Assembly: GCA_050260515.1 (NCBI GenBank)
Contig: JBLNCI010000026.1
Coordinates: 54,545 to 118,544 of the forward strand
DNA: 64,000 nt
Direction: 5' to 3'
Origin: DATJIG01 sp050260515
GTDB lineage: Bacteria > Pseudomonadota > Alphaproteobacteria > SMXQ01
Part shown: positions 33,883 through 42,839 of the stretch, one piece after another
Layout: each line of letters opens with the position of its first letter
Position numbering within the stretch: the stretch's first letter is position 1
Translations under genes and position numbers: made by a program
The notes under the pieces: model-generated
Seen by the model: only the letters and a program-made list of their open reading frames with translations
Databases searched by the model: none
What the model was told of the DNA's origin: nothing

Positions 33883-35184
33883 ATGCAGTCAGTGGCGCGA
33901 CGTGTTTCTGTCGCCGCCCTTCGCGCATTTGCGAGGCGGTCGGCCGACCGTCTCTTTCCGGAACGTCAGATCATTCTCCGCACCGATCGCGCGGTGCGGG
34001 CGATCGTCATCACCCAGCGCGCGCAACTGCTCGCCGTTGCCGGCGTTGCCGCGTTCGCGCTGTGGTCGCTGTACGCGAGCGTCACCTACGTGTTCCACGG
34101 CAGCATCGTCGCCGCCAAGGACAAGGAGATCGGCGCCGTGCGGCTCGCGAATGCGTCGCTGCGCGAGGAGATGCGCCGCGCTCAGGAGCGCTTCACCGTG
34201 GTGACCGGGCGCCTCGAGGCCAAGCACGCCTACCTGGTCGGACTGATGGACCGCACCAGCACTGGAAAGTCGACTGCCCAGCCGAAAACGCGCGCGGCGA
34301 CCCCCGACAGCCATCTTGCGTCGTCGCGCGACGCTGTGCGCCGGCAGATCGCGGAGCTGGACGAGGCTCTGCGCAACGCTCCCGAACCGTACGTTCCCTC
34401 CGGGACCATCGAAGATACCCTGCATGAGCGCGGCCGCGTGCTCGCCGAGAGCAACCGCCTGCAGGCGCGCTTGAACGGGATCGAGGAGCGGCTCGGGGAA
34501 TTGCACATGGCGCAGCAGGGCGCGATGACCCAGCTCGCTCGTCGCGCGCTGTCGAACCTCGACGAAGTGCGGGAGATAATCGCGGGGCTGGGCCTCGACG
34601 CAAACCGGATTCTCGGCCGCAGCGCCGTCGCGCGACCGCAGACCAACGTGGGCGGCCCGTTCGTACCCGCGTCCCCCAAGGATATGAACAGCCCCGCCTC
34701 GCAATTGGGATTCGGGGCCGCGGATCGCGCGGTCGAGCGCTGGGAGGGTGTGCAGCGCGCTCTGCGCTCGCTGCCGCTCGGAGCCCCGGTGGAGCAGGTT
34801 CAGGTGATGAGCGGTTTCGGCCGCCGCGTCGACCCGTTCAACGGCCTCCTTGCGCTTCACAGCGGCGTCGATATGTCGGGCGCGATGGGAACGCCGATTC
34901 GGACGACCGCGCCGGGTCGAGTGACGTACGTCGGCACAAACGGAAGCTACGGCCGCATGGTCGAGATCGACCATGGACAGGGCCTGTCGACCCGCTACGC
35001 GCATCTGAGCAAGTTCCTCGTTCGCCCCGGCGAACGGGTGCACTACGGCCAGGCGATCGCCCTGATGGGGTCGAGCGGCCGCTCGACCGGCGTGCACGTT
35101 CACTACGAGGTGCTGGTGGACGGCAAGCCGAGGGATCCGATGAAATTCATCCAGGCGGGGTCATATGTTTTCGTCCAGAGATAG
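33883..35184 (+). CDS. M23 family (LytM-type) peptidase with N-terminal membrane anchor
   Basis: A 433-residue protein. A transmembrane segment (about residues 45-65) is followed by a coiled-coil-like helix-rich region (about 75-280) and a C-terminal M23 domain with both zinc motifs: HSGVD and HVHYE. These enzymes cleave peptidoglycan cross-bridges. I place the start at the ATG at 33883, preceded by AGGGGGGA; upstream sequence in frame is not protein-like. The next gene, a bactofilin, overlaps it by 20 bases. Bactofilin with M23 partner occurs in cell-shape modules, so a role in localised wall remodelling is likely. Confidence 0.9.
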   Translation: MQSVARRVSVAALRAFARRSADRLFPERQIILRTDRAVRAIVITQRAQLLAVAGVAAFALWSLYASVTYVFHGSIVAAKDKEIGAVRLANASLREEMRRAQERFTVVTGRLEAKHAYLVGLMDRTSTGKSTAQPKTRAATPDSHLASSRDAVRRQIAELDEALRNAPEPYVPSGTIEDTLHERGRVLAESNRLQARLNGIEERLGELHMAQQGAMTQLARRALSNLDEVREIIAGLGLDANRILGRSAVARPQTNVGGPFVPASPKDMNSPASQLGFGAADRAVERWEGVQRALRSLPLGAPVEQVQVMSGFGRRVDPFNGLLALHSGVDMSGAMGTPIRTTAPGRVTYVGTNGSYGRMVEIDHGQGLSTRYAHLSKFLVRPGERVHYGQAIALMGSSGRSTGVHVHYEVLVDGKPRDPMKFIQAGSYVFVQR

Positions 35185-35590
35185 GAAGGACACTGACGTG
35201 TCGAAGAAGACGGAGCAGGGCAAGCCGCAGGTGCCATCGATCATCAGCGCGAGCCTCAGAATCGTCGGCAATCTCGTGAGCGACGGCGACGTCCAGGTCG
35301 ACGGCGTCATCGAGGGCGACGTGTGCAGCCGATCGCTGACGGTCAGCGAGAACGCTTCGATCCACGGCGAAGTGGAAGCCGATACCGTTCGCATCCACGG
35401 TACCGTCCACGGTCAGATCAAGGCCGCCAACGTGTTCATGGGCCCGACCGCGAAGGTGGTCGGCGATGTCATCCACTCGAACCTCGTCATCGAGTCTGGC
35501 GCGTTCATCGAGGGCCACTGCAAGCGCCTCGTCGAAGAGCGCCGGGAGGAACCCTCGGTGGTGGTGGCCGAGGGCGCCGTCGCCGCCTGA
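35165..35590 (+). CDS. Bactofilin
   Basis: A 141-residue polymer-forming cytoskeletal protein. The core (about residues 22-120) is a right-handed beta-helix built of short turns: ISASLRIVGNLVSDGDVQVD, IEGDVCSRSLTVSENASIHG and VRIHGTVHGQIKAANVFMGP. It is framed by short disordered termini. Bactofilins form non-nucleotide-dependent filaments that scaffold wall enzymes, consistent with the overlapping M23 gene upstream. The ATG at 35165 gives a 20-base overlap; a GTG at 35198 is an alternative. Confidence 0.92.
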   Translation: MFSSRDRKDTDVSKKTEQGKPQVPSIISASLRIVGNLVSDGDVQVDGVIEGDVCSRSLTVSENASIHGEVEADTVRIHGTVHGQIKAANVFMGPTAKVVGDVIHSNLVIESGAFIEGHCKRLVEERREEPSVVVAEGAVAA

Positions 35591-35691
35591 ACTCCGGGGG
35601 CGTTCGCGACACCTGAGTATTTTTACGCTACAGTCGCCGCAAACCGAAAACGCACCGGCCGACGCCCTCTGCCGGCCGAGAGGAGGCGACT

Positions 35692-36714
35692 GTGATCCGC
35701 AAACGATGGGCGTTCGCCCTTTCCCTTCTGCTCGTTCCGTTTCTTTCCGTCACGTCCGCGCCCGCGCAGGACTCGGGCTTCTATAAAGGTAAGCGCATCA
35801 ATATCGTCGTCGGCTTCTCGTCCGGTGGCGGCTACGACACCTACGCGCGTCTCCTTGCGCGCCACTACAGCAAACACATTCCGGGCAACCCCGACGTCAT
35901 CGTCCAGAACATGCCTGGCGCGGCCAGCCTGAAGTCGGTGCAGCACCTGGACGCCGCTGCGCCCAAGGATGGGACGACCATCACGGCGTTCAATCCGGGA
36001 CTCATCACCCAGTCAATGACCATTCCCGACAAGATCCGGGTGAAGTTCACCGATGTCGCCTGGCTCGGCAGCATCGGCGAGGATATCCGCGTCTGCTACA
36101 CGTGGCATGCGACCGGCATCAAGACTTGGGACGATCTCGTCAAGGCGCCGCAGTTCATTCTCGGGGACACCGGCCCCGGGTCCTCGTCCTATGTGAACCA
36201 GCGGATGGTGAAGGACATCTTCGGCGTGAAGGTGAAGCAGGTGCTCGGGTATCCGGGCAGCGCCGAGAAGCGTCTCGCCATCGAGCGCGGCGAGCTTCAG
36301 GGCGACTGCAGCTCCTGGACCAGCCTTCCCGAGGAGTGGATCCGGGATGGGAAGATCTACACCGTGCTGCGCTTCGGAGAACACGTGGCGCTCGGGCTTC
36401 CGGAAAGCGTTCCGTACGGAAAGGCGCTGCTCAAGGACGAGAAGATGCGGCAGGTCTACGACGTGCTGATGGCGCCGTCGGAGATCGGCCGTCCCTACAT
36501 TGTATCGAAGGCGGTTCCGGCCGAGCGGCTCGCGACGCTACGGACGGCCTTCATGGCGACGATGAAGGATCCGGGATTCCTCGCGGATGCCGACAAGCAG
36601 AAGCTGCTGGTGTCGCCGCTCGATGGGCCAACGGTCGAGAAGATGCTGACCGAAATCTACCATGCGTCGCCCGAGGCGATCGCCGCGGCCAAGGACATTT
36701 CCGGCGACATCTAG
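35692..36714 (+). CDS. Tripartite tricarboxylate transporter binding protein, Bug/TctC family (orphan)
   Basis: A 340-residue periplasmic binding protein. The signal peptide covers about residues 1-26 (SAPAQ). The Bug core shows GKRINIVVGFSSGGGYDTYA, VIVQNMPGAASLKSVQHLDA and DGTTITAFNPGL. It starts at GTG after GAGGAGGCG. No permease gene adjoins it; the nearest TctAB is the 28749-30828 pair. A symmetric terminator follows. Ligand unknown, probably a carboxylate or similar. Confidence 0.9.
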   Translation: MIRKRWAFALSLLLVPFLSVTSAPAQDSGFYKGKRINIVVGFSSGGGYDTYARLLARHYSKHIPGNPDVIVQNMPGAASLKSVQHLDAAAPKDGTTITAFNPGLITQSMTIPDKIRVKFTDVAWLGSIGEDIRVCYTWHATGIKTWDDLVKAPQFILGDTGPGSSSYVNQRMVKDIFGVKVKQVLGYPGSAEKRLAIERGELQGDCSSWTSLPEEWIRDGKIYTVLRFGEHVALGLPESVPYGKALLKDEKMRQVYDVLMAPSEIGRPYIVSKAVPAERLATLRTAFMATMKDPGFLADADKQKLLVSPLDGPTVEKMLTEIYHASPEAIAAAKDISGDI

Positions 36715-36734
36715 GCGTATCGGAGACGACTGAG

Positions 36735-36768
36735 AAGGGGCGTGTGTCAGTCGCGATGCACGCCCCTT
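36735..36768. terminator. Bidirectional terminator between convergent Bug and dehydratase genes
   Basis: Perfect ten-base-pair stem AAGGGGCGTG / CACGCCCCTT with a 14-base loop and TTC after it, located between the stops at 36714 and 36776. Confidence 0.85.
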
Positions 36769-36775
36769 TCCTTGG

Positions 36776-37795
36776 CTATTGCTGTCCGAGGATTTCCCCG
36801 AACAGCCCGGCATCGACGTTGCCGCCCGACACGACGATCACGGTCGTCGTGTCGGCGGTATCGATGGCTCCGGACAGCACTGCGGCAAGGCCAATTGCCC
36901 CACCGGGCTCAACGATGAGCCGAAACGAATCGAAGGCAGCGCGCATCGCACGCTTCACGTCAGCATCGCTGACGGCGACTGCCGCCGCGAGAAGCCGCCG
37001 GTTGATGGCAAACGTGAGTTCGCCCGGGGTCGCCACCAGCAGGGCGTCGCACAGCGACGTCGCGCCGGGCGGGTTGCTCACCCTCTGTCCCGCCGCGAGC
37101 GATTTCGCAGTATCGTCGAACCCTTCGGGTTCTACGGCGATGACGCGTGTTGCCGGGCTTTCGGCAGCGAGAGCGGTGGCGATTCCGGCGACGAGGCCAC
37201 CACCTGAGCAGGGAACTACGACGGTATCGGCGGTCAGTCCACGTTCGCGGCACTGTTCGGCGATCTCAAGGCCAATGGTGCCTTGGCCGGCGATGATCTG
37301 CGGGTGGTCGAACGGCGGGACGAGAGTCGCGCCGCGCTCGTTCGCCAGCGCCCGCCCGATCGCTTCTCGGTCGTCGCGCGTACGGTCGTAGAACACGATC
37401 GCGGCGCCGCGCGACCGTGTTCCTTCGACTTTTGCGAGCGGCGCGTCCTCCGGCATGACGATGGTACAGGGCGATCCGAATCTCGCCGCGACGGCAGCGA
37501 CGGCCTGGGCATGGTTGCCGGATGAGAACGCGATCACGCCGCGCGCCAGTTCGTCGGGCGAGAGCCGGCTGATGACGTTGTACGCGCCGCGAATCTTGAA
37601 TGATCCGACGGATTGCAGGCTCTCCGGCTTCACGAGTACGCGGCCGCCTGCCTTGCGCGACAGCCAATCGGATTCCAGGAGTGGCGTCCGGACTGCGACG
37701 TCACGTACGCGTGCCGCGGCATCGGCGATGTCCCCAATGGTGACGGCGGCGGGCCTGGGATAATCAGGCAATGCCAAGCTCGCGTTCTCGGGCAT
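36776..37795 (-). CDS. Threonine/serine dehydratase-type PLP enzyme
   Basis: A 339-residue fold-type II pyridoxal phosphate enzyme. The PLP lysine is Lys67 in SVGSFKIRGAYN; the SSGNHAQAVA phosphate/substrate loop and the SGGGLVAGIATA glycine loop are present. There is no C-terminal ACT regulatory domain, so it is the short, catabolic (threonine, serine or hydroxy-aspartate dehydratase) type rather than biosynthetic IlvA. The ATG at 37795 overlaps the preceding hydrolase gene by 32 bases. Last gene of a three-gene operon with a HAD protein and an alpha/beta hydrolase. Confidence 0.9.
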   Translation of the reverse strand: MPENASLALPDYPRPAAVTIGDIADAAARVRDVAVRTPLLESDWLSRKAGGRVLVKPESLQSVGSFKIRGAYNVISRLSPDELARGVIAFSSGNHAQAVAAVAARFGSPCTIVMPEDAPLAKVEGTRSRGAAIVFYDRTRDDREAIGRALANERGATLVPPFDHPQIIAGQGTIGLEIAEQCRERGLTADTVVVPCSGGGLVAGIATALAAESPATRVIAVEPEGFDDTAKSLAAGQRVSNPPGATSLCDALLVATPGELTFAINRRLLAAAVAVSDADVKRAMRAAFDSFRLIVEPGGAIGLAAVLSGAIDTADTTTVIVVSGGNVDAGLFGEILGQQ

Positions 37796-38648
37796 CGACA
37801 GCGGCGAGGAATGCCTCGATCGCCCCGAAAGCTTCCGGCTCCGTGAGCGATGGTGCATGCCCGACATGCGGCACTTCGACGGTCGTGAGCTGGGGGTTCG
37901 CTGCCTTCATTCGGTCGACGGTATCGGCCGTCAATACGCGCGAGAGGGAGCCCCGCACGAGCAGCGACGGGATATCTCGCACGCCTTCCCACAACGCCCA
38001 GAGGTCATGCTCGCCGACGCCGCGACGCTGCCAGGCCCGTGCAAGTCGGACGTCGAAATCCATGCGCAGCTTGCCGTCCGCCGATTCACGCCATGTCGCC
38101 TTGGCCGCCTGCATCCATCGCTCGTCGGTTTGGAGGCCAAGCTCGGGAATGATCCGCTTGAGCTCCGCGGCGGCGTCATTCCAAGTCGTAAGGGGACGCT
38201 CGATGGCCATCGCCTTTATGAGTTCGAGCACCGCCTTCCATCCGATATGCGGGCCGATGTCGTTGAGCACGATGCCGGCGACCGTGGCGGGGCGGAATGC
38301 GGCCACTCCGAGACCCATCATGCCACCGAACGACGTGCCGATCACGACGCAGCGGCGTACGCCCGCGACCGTCAGAAACTGCAACACATCGTCGAGATCG
38401 CTTTCGGCACGATACGTCTTCGGGTCCGCCGCGTACTCCGAGCCGCCCCGGCCTCTTCCATCGAGCGCGAGAACGCGGCGCGTTGAACTCAGACGTTCGG
38501 CGAGGGCCAGGAAGTCACGCCCGTTGCGGGTGAGGCCCGGGAGACAGACGACGGTCGTCGCCTCCGCCGCTGTGTTTGGAGGTGTGAGCTCGACGTAGTG
38601 GAGCCGGAGGTTGTCGCGGCAAATGAAGTGGTGTGGAACAACATCCAT
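37764..38648 (-). CDS. Alpha/beta hydrolase
   Basis: A 294-residue alpha/beta hydrolase. The N-terminal oxyanion strand is VVCLPGLTRNGRDF, the nucleophile elbow GTSFGGMMG contains the serine, and the late histidine lies in VPHVGHAPSL. The proline-free cap is moderate. Family members cleave esters, lactones or C-C bonds; substrate unknown. Start at 38648 overlaps the stop of the HAD gene by one base, so translation is coupled. The surrounding genes point to a small catabolic operon. Confidence 0.88.
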   Translation of the reverse strand: MDVVPHHFICRDNLRLHYVELTPPNTAAEATTVVCLPGLTRNGRDFLALAERLSSTRRVLALDGRGRGGSEYAADPKTYRAESDLDDVLQFLTVAGVRRCVVIGTSFGGMMGLGVAAFRPATVAGIVLNDIGPHIGWKAVLELIKAMAIERPLTTWNDAAAELKRIIPELGLQTDERWMQAAKATWRESADGKLRMDFDVRLARAWQRRGVGEHDLWALWEGVRDIPSLLVRGSLSRVLTADTVDRMKAANPQLTTVEVPHVGHAPSLTEPEAFGAIEAFLAAVDARERELGIA

Positions 38649-39331
38649 CACGACGCCGCGGAGCCGACCAAAGGCAGCAGTTCTCCGAGAGATCGGACGG
38701 TCGCCGCCAGATTCGGAGCGACGTTCGCCGCGCCGTCCCGGCGAAGCCAAATCGCCTTGAGCCCCGCCACGGTCGCGGCTTCCGCGTCCGGGGCATCGGC
38801 CGTGACGTAGAGCACGCGTGAAGGATCCGTATTCAGCCGCGCGCACGCCCTCAGATACGCCGCGGCGGCCGGCTTGTAGGCCGATGCGTCGGCCGGCACG
38901 GCCTGATCGACGACGCGATCCAGTCCGGTGTGCTTCAGCGCGTTGATCAGCATCGTCACCGTGGCGTTCGACAGGACAGCGACCCGCAGCCCGAGATTGC
39001 GCAGGCCGCAGATTGCGGCGTAGGCATCGGGAAATGCATCGACGTTCAGCATGAGTTGCATGAGCCGTGCGCGGAGCGGGGCGTCCTTGATTCCGAGCTC
39101 GGCCATCGCCGAGTCGAGTGCGCGGCCGGTCACGTGCCAATAATCGGGAAGTCCAGGCGATGCTGCGGCCAGATGCTGCTGGTGAGCACGCCACGCGCGG
39201 GCCAACTCGCGCGCCTGATTGCCCAGCCGGTCCCGCGCGCGGTTCACCGTCGAGGTGACGTCGAACAACGTTCCGTAGGCGGCGAAAGCCACTGCCGCCA
39301 ACTCACCCAGAGTGACGGATGTCACCGCCAT
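38648..39331 (-). CDS. HAD-superfamily protein, haloacid dehalogenase type II-like, nucleophile missing
   Basis: A 227-residue protein matching type II haloacid dehalogenases: FAAYGTLFDVTS, VLSNAT (motif 2), SAYKPAAAAYLR (motif 3 Lys) and VTADAPDAEA (motif 4). However, motif 1 normally reads FDAYGTLFD, whose first Asp is the catalytic nucleophile; here it is Ala17 (codon GCC on the minus strand). The protein is therefore probably not a dehalogenase, perhaps a binding or regulatory relative. First gene of the operon with the hydrolase and dehydratase. The ribosome site is weak; a start at 39391 cannot be excluded. Confidence 0.85.
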   Translation of the reverse strand: MAVTSVTLGELAAVAFAAYGTLFDVTSTVNRARDRLGNQARELARAWRAHQQHLAAASPGLPDYWHVTGRALDSAMAELGIKDAPLRARLMQLMLNVDAFPDAYAAICGLRNLGLRVAVLSNATVTMLINALKHTGLDRVVDQAVPADASAYKPAAAAYLRACARLNTDPSRVLYVTADAPDAEAATVAGLKAIWLRRDGAANVAPNLAATVRSLGELLPLVGSAAS

Positions 39332-39403
39332 GCTGCGTATCGCCCGCGCGTGAAACCGTTGCGATGATAGCAAAGCGCGGGGAAATGCCAACAGGCAGGG
39401 AGA

Positions 39404-39607
39404 TCAGCCCGCGTCGAGGTGCGCGCCGTCGCGCACCCGCTCTCGTGCAACGACCTGCTCGAGCTGGTCGGCGAGCAGCTCATAATTGTCGGCGATGCTC
39501 GTCAGAGCGCGCTGACTTTCGCGATAGGTCATCGCCACGGCGGCTGTGCGGATTTCATCCGCCATCCTGCGGAAGCGCTCGACACGGGCGCTCATGATGC
39601 TCGTCAT
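39404..39607 (-). CDS. Small hypothetical protein, 67 aa
   Basis: A 67-residue helical, charged protein (VERFRRMADEIRTAAVAMTY, then RALTSIADNYELLADQLEQ) of a type seen widely in Hyphomicrobiales, function unknown. GAGGGG precedes the ATG at 39607. An upstream in-frame extension is not needed. It lies between the HAD operon and the transglycosylase gene. Confidence 0.7.
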   Translation of the reverse strand: MTSIMSARVERFRRMADEIRTAAVAMTYRESQRALTSIADNYELLADQLEQVVARERVRDGAHLDAG

Positions 39608-39711
39608 TGGGTGCCCCTCGATGATCGCCGGCCCAAGGTGGGCGGCCGGCGAATGTTGCCGGGCGGCTTGGATGCAGCCAAGCAACGTAATCGTGCCGAA
39701 GCGGGGCTGTT

Positions 39712-41805
39712 TTACGGCGCCTCAGCGGAGTTCATGACGGGAACATGAGCGCCGCGTGACAGGTCTTCCTTCAGTCTCGTGGCGAGACTTACGCCGCTGT
39801 GGCGGGCGCGATAGACCTCGAGGTTCTCGATCACCCGCTGAACGTAGTCACGGGTTTCGGAGATCGGAATCATTTCGATCCAGTCGAGCACATCGAGGGC
39901 GCCCTTACGCGGATCGCCGCCGTTGCGCGACCATGTCCGGACCCGGGATGGCCCGGCGTTGTAGGCTGCGACCGCAAGCACGTAGGAGCCACCGAACTGG
40001 TCGACGAGATCGGCCAGGTACCGCGTGCCGAGCCGAACGTTGTAGTCGGGATCGTTGGTGAGTCGCTCCCGATCGAACGGCAGCTTCAGCATCTTCGCTA
40101 CGTGCTGGGCGGTTGGGCCGATCAACTGCATCAGCCCGCGTGCGCCGGCGCCGCTGATCGCTTGCGCGTCGAAGGCGCTCTCCTGACGGATGACCGCGTG
40201 CGCGAGTTCGCGCTCGACGGTATCGGCTCCGGGCGGCAACGGCCGCTCGGGATACCCCGCCTCGACGAGGATCACGCCTCGGCGCGCGGAGGCCTTGGCC
40301 GCGGCGACGGCTACGTCAGGCCGGCCTTCGTGCTGGGCAAGCGCGGCGATGAGCCGATGCTCGGCGGGCGTCTTTGCACGGTCGACCAGGCGCACGACGA
40401 ACCACCGCAGCAGTGTCCGGTCGGGGCTGCGGGCCACGATGCGCGCGGCGCGTACAAGCTCGTCGCGTGCGAATGCCTTGGCCTCCTCGCTGGTCACCGC
40501 AGGGTCGGAAGGAGGCGACGTGTCCTCGATGCGAGCGCGTGCGACCTGACCGTAGAACACCGTCGGATAAGCCGCCGCCTTCGCATACCAATTGCGGGCG
40601 CCCTCTTCGTCGTTCAGCGCCTCTGCGGCGCGTCCCGCCCAGTAGGCCCCGCGCGCGACGCTCACAGGAAAGCTGACGTTCGCGTGCAGTGCCTCGAAAT
40701 GTCGCAGCGCGGCCTCGGCGTTGCCGAGGAAACGCAGGGCGATCCATCCCGACAGGAACTCGGCGTCCGCAAAGGCAGCGCCACGCGACAAGCCGTGGTG
40801 CGACGCAAGACGGTACGCGACCGATGCTTCGCCGTTCGACAGAGCGCGGCGGACCTGGATCGCTCGTTCGTCCCACCACATCTCGGGGCGGCCGAGATCT
40901 TTCGGGGCATGGTCGAGGAGATCCCGCGCCTCCATGTCGCGGCCCTTGACGCGACGCCAGCGCAAGCGTTCGTACAGGAGCCCGGGATGGCTTTGCATAG
41001 TTGCGGGCACCCGCTTCAGGAGCCCATCGACACCCGGATCCAATCGGCGCAGCGCCAGGCGCGCATTGGCGAGCGCCTGCGTGTCTGGATCCACGAGACG
41101 CAACTCGCGACGTGCATCGAACGCGCGACCATCCCAGATCAGGCGGTCGAGGCGTGCCGCGTGGTCCTCGCGCGTGAGATGCTTGCGGAAGCGCGACAGG
41201 AATTCCTTTTCCTCGCTCTCGCTGAAGTTCGTGTCGCGCCAAGCAGCGCGGGCCGCATCGCGCGCTTCCGCGGTACGACCGGCACTCTCGAGCGCTGCCA
41301 CCCGCGCGATCCGGCCACGCGCCGTGAGCGGCGGGTGCTCGTCGAGCCACGCGAGAATCTGGGACGAGGGGAGGCTCAGCTCGATGTTGGCTTCCGCATT
41401 CCGACGCAGCGTGCGGCTGTCCGGCCACTCCGGATTTTCGTCGAGGAAGCGTGCAATCTCGCTGAAGCTCGCGCGGTTGCCGGGCGTCCGGTAGCTCGCC
41501 CACGCGACGAGCTTCGTCAGGACCGGGTCCTTGAGAGCGGCAGCTTCGTTGTAGGCGCGGGTGAAGTCGCGACGATTGAGCGCGTCGAGCATGCCCTCGA
41601 CGCGCAGGCTGAGCGGGGGGAAGGCATCGCCCGGTACTCCGGGCGTCTTAGAGGCGGTCGTCGTCGGCTTCGCCTGAGCGAGCGCGATGCCGGCCATCCC
41701 CGCGGCAAGGTAGGCGCCGAGGGCGAAGGCGACAACAAAACGGCCCAGCGGCGCAGCTCCACGGCGACCGCCGCAGGTCTCAAAGCTCTTGAACGCCCCC
41801 ACCAC
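39712..41805 (-). CDS. Soluble lytic murein transglycosylase, Slt70-like
   Basis: A 697-residue periplasmic protein. A signal/anchor (about residues 22-44) is followed by a long superhelical region with TPR-like repeats and a C-terminal Slt domain. The latter shows RQESAFDAQAISGAGARGLM (catalytic Glu), NVRLGTRYLADL and VLAVAAYNAGPSRVR. It cleaves the glycan backbone of peptidoglycan between MurNAc and GlcNAc, giving 1,6-anhydro ends, for wall turnover. Start is a GTG; a second GTG follows at once. Divergent from dapA, with a 156-base promoter region between. Confidence 0.93.
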   Translation of the reverse strand: MVGAFKSFETCGGRRGAAPLGRFVVAFALGAYLAAGMAGIALAQAKPTTTASKTPGVPGDAFPPLSLRVEGMLDALNRRDFTRAYNEAAALKDPVLTKLVAWASYRTPGNRASFSEIARFLDENPEWPDSRTLRRNAEANIELSLPSSQILAWLDEHPPLTARGRIARVAALESAGRTAEARDAARAAWRDTNFSESEEKEFLSRFRKHLTREDHAARLDRLIWDGRAFDARRELRLVDPDTQALANARLALRRLDPGVDGLLKRVPATMQSHPGLLYERLRWRRVKGRDMEARDLLDHAPKDLGRPEMWWDERAIQVRRALSNGEASVAYRLASHHGLSRGAAFADAEFLSGWIALRFLGNAEAALRHFEALHANVSFPVSVARGAYWAGRAAEALNDEEGARNWYAKAAAYPTVFYGQVARARIEDTSPPSDPAVTSEEAKAFARDELVRAARIVARSPDRTLLRWFVVRLVDRAKTPAEHRLIAALAQHEGRPDVAVAAAKASARRGVILVEAGYPERPLPPGADTVERELAHAVIRQESAFDAQAISGAGARGLMQLIGPTAQHVAKMLKLPFDRERLTNDPDYNVRLGTRYLADLVDQFGGSYVLAVAAYNAGPSRVRTWSRNGGDPRKGALDVLDWIEMIPISETRDYVQRVIENLEVYRARHSGVSLATRLKEDLSRGAHVPVMNSAEAP

Positions 41806-41961
41806 GCCGATTAGGCCCCTTTCTGTGCGCCGGTTATAAGCCAGCAGCGGCGTTGCGCCAAGGCCGCCGCTTGCTGGCTGAGCCGACCAGCGGGTATCTT
41901 GCGGGCGCGCATCCGCGCGCCCACTCCCGCTTACGCCCGAAGATGCCTAGAGGATCAGACG

Positions 41962-42837
41962 ATGTTTAAGGGATCGTTCACCGCGCTTATCACCCCGTTC
42001 CGCAACGGGCGCGTGGACGAAAAGTCCTTCCAAGCGCTTGTGGATTGGCAGATCCGCGAAGGGACCGACGGGCTCGTGCCGTGCGGCACGACCGGTGAAT
42101 CGCCGACGCTGTCGCACGACGAGCATCATCGGGTCACGGAAATGTGTATCGAGGTGGCGAAGGGGAGGGTTCCGGTGATTGCCGGAACCGGGTCGAACTC
42201 GACGGAAGAAGCGCTGTCGCTGACGCGACACGCGAAAAAGGTCGGCGCGACCGCCGCGCTCATGGTCGTTCCGTACTACAACAAGCCGACTCAGGAAGGC
42301 ATGGCACGTCACTTTCTCGCCGTCGCCGACGCCGTCGATCTACCGATCATCATCTACAACATCCCAGGCCGCTCGGTGGTGAACATGACCACAGAGACGA
42401 TGGCGCGGCTCGCGAAGCACCCCAACATCGTCGGCGTGAAGGATGCGACGGCGGATCTTGCGCGGCCGGCACGCACCCGGCTCGCGATCGGCAAGGATTT
42501 CTGTCAGCTCTCTGGCGAGGACGTCACGGTCGTGCCGTTCCTGGCGCAGGGAGGTCACGGCTGCATCTCCGTGACGTCGAACATTGCGCCGCGGCTCTGC
42601 GCCGATCTCCACAAGGCGTGGCAGCGGAAGGATTTCGCTACCGTCGAGTCGATCAACGACCGTCTCGTGCCGGTCCACGATGCGATGTTCATCGAATCGA
42701 GCCCGGGGCCGGTGAAGTATGCGGCCGAGTTGCTCGGCCTGTGCAGCTCCGAGCTGAGGCTCCCAATGTGCGAGATCGCGGATTCCTCAAAGGCCGCAGT
42801 CCGCTCCGCGCTGACCGGGGCGGGGCTCCTCAACTAG
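41962..42837 (+). CDS. dapA: 4-hydroxy-tetrahydrodipicolinate synthase
   Basis: A 291-residue enzyme that condenses pyruvate with aspartate-semialdehyde in lysine and diaminopimelate synthesis. Family motifs are CGTTGESPTL, PYYNKPTQ, IYNIPGRS (with active-site Tyr132 and Arg) and the Schiff-base lysine Lys160 in GVKDATAD. Length fits exactly. The ATG at 41962 with GAGGATC upstream gives the usual N-terminus (MFKGSFTALITPF). It is followed two bases later by smpB, a common neighbour in alphaproteobacteria. Confidence 0.97.
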   Translation: MFKGSFTALITPFRNGRVDEKSFQALVDWQIREGTDGLVPCGTTGESPTLSHDEHHRVTEMCIEVAKGRVPVIAGTGSNSTEEALSLTRHAKKVGATAALMVVPYYNKPTQEGMARHFLAVADAVDLPIIIYNIPGRSVVNMTTETMARLAKHPNIVGVKDATADLARPARTRLAIGKDFCQLSGEDVTVVPFLAQGGHGCISVTSNIAPRLCADLHKAWQRKDFATVESINDRLVPVHDAMFIESSPGPVKYAAELLGLCSSELRLPMCEIADSSKAAVRSALTGAGLLN

Positions 42838-42839
42838 CG

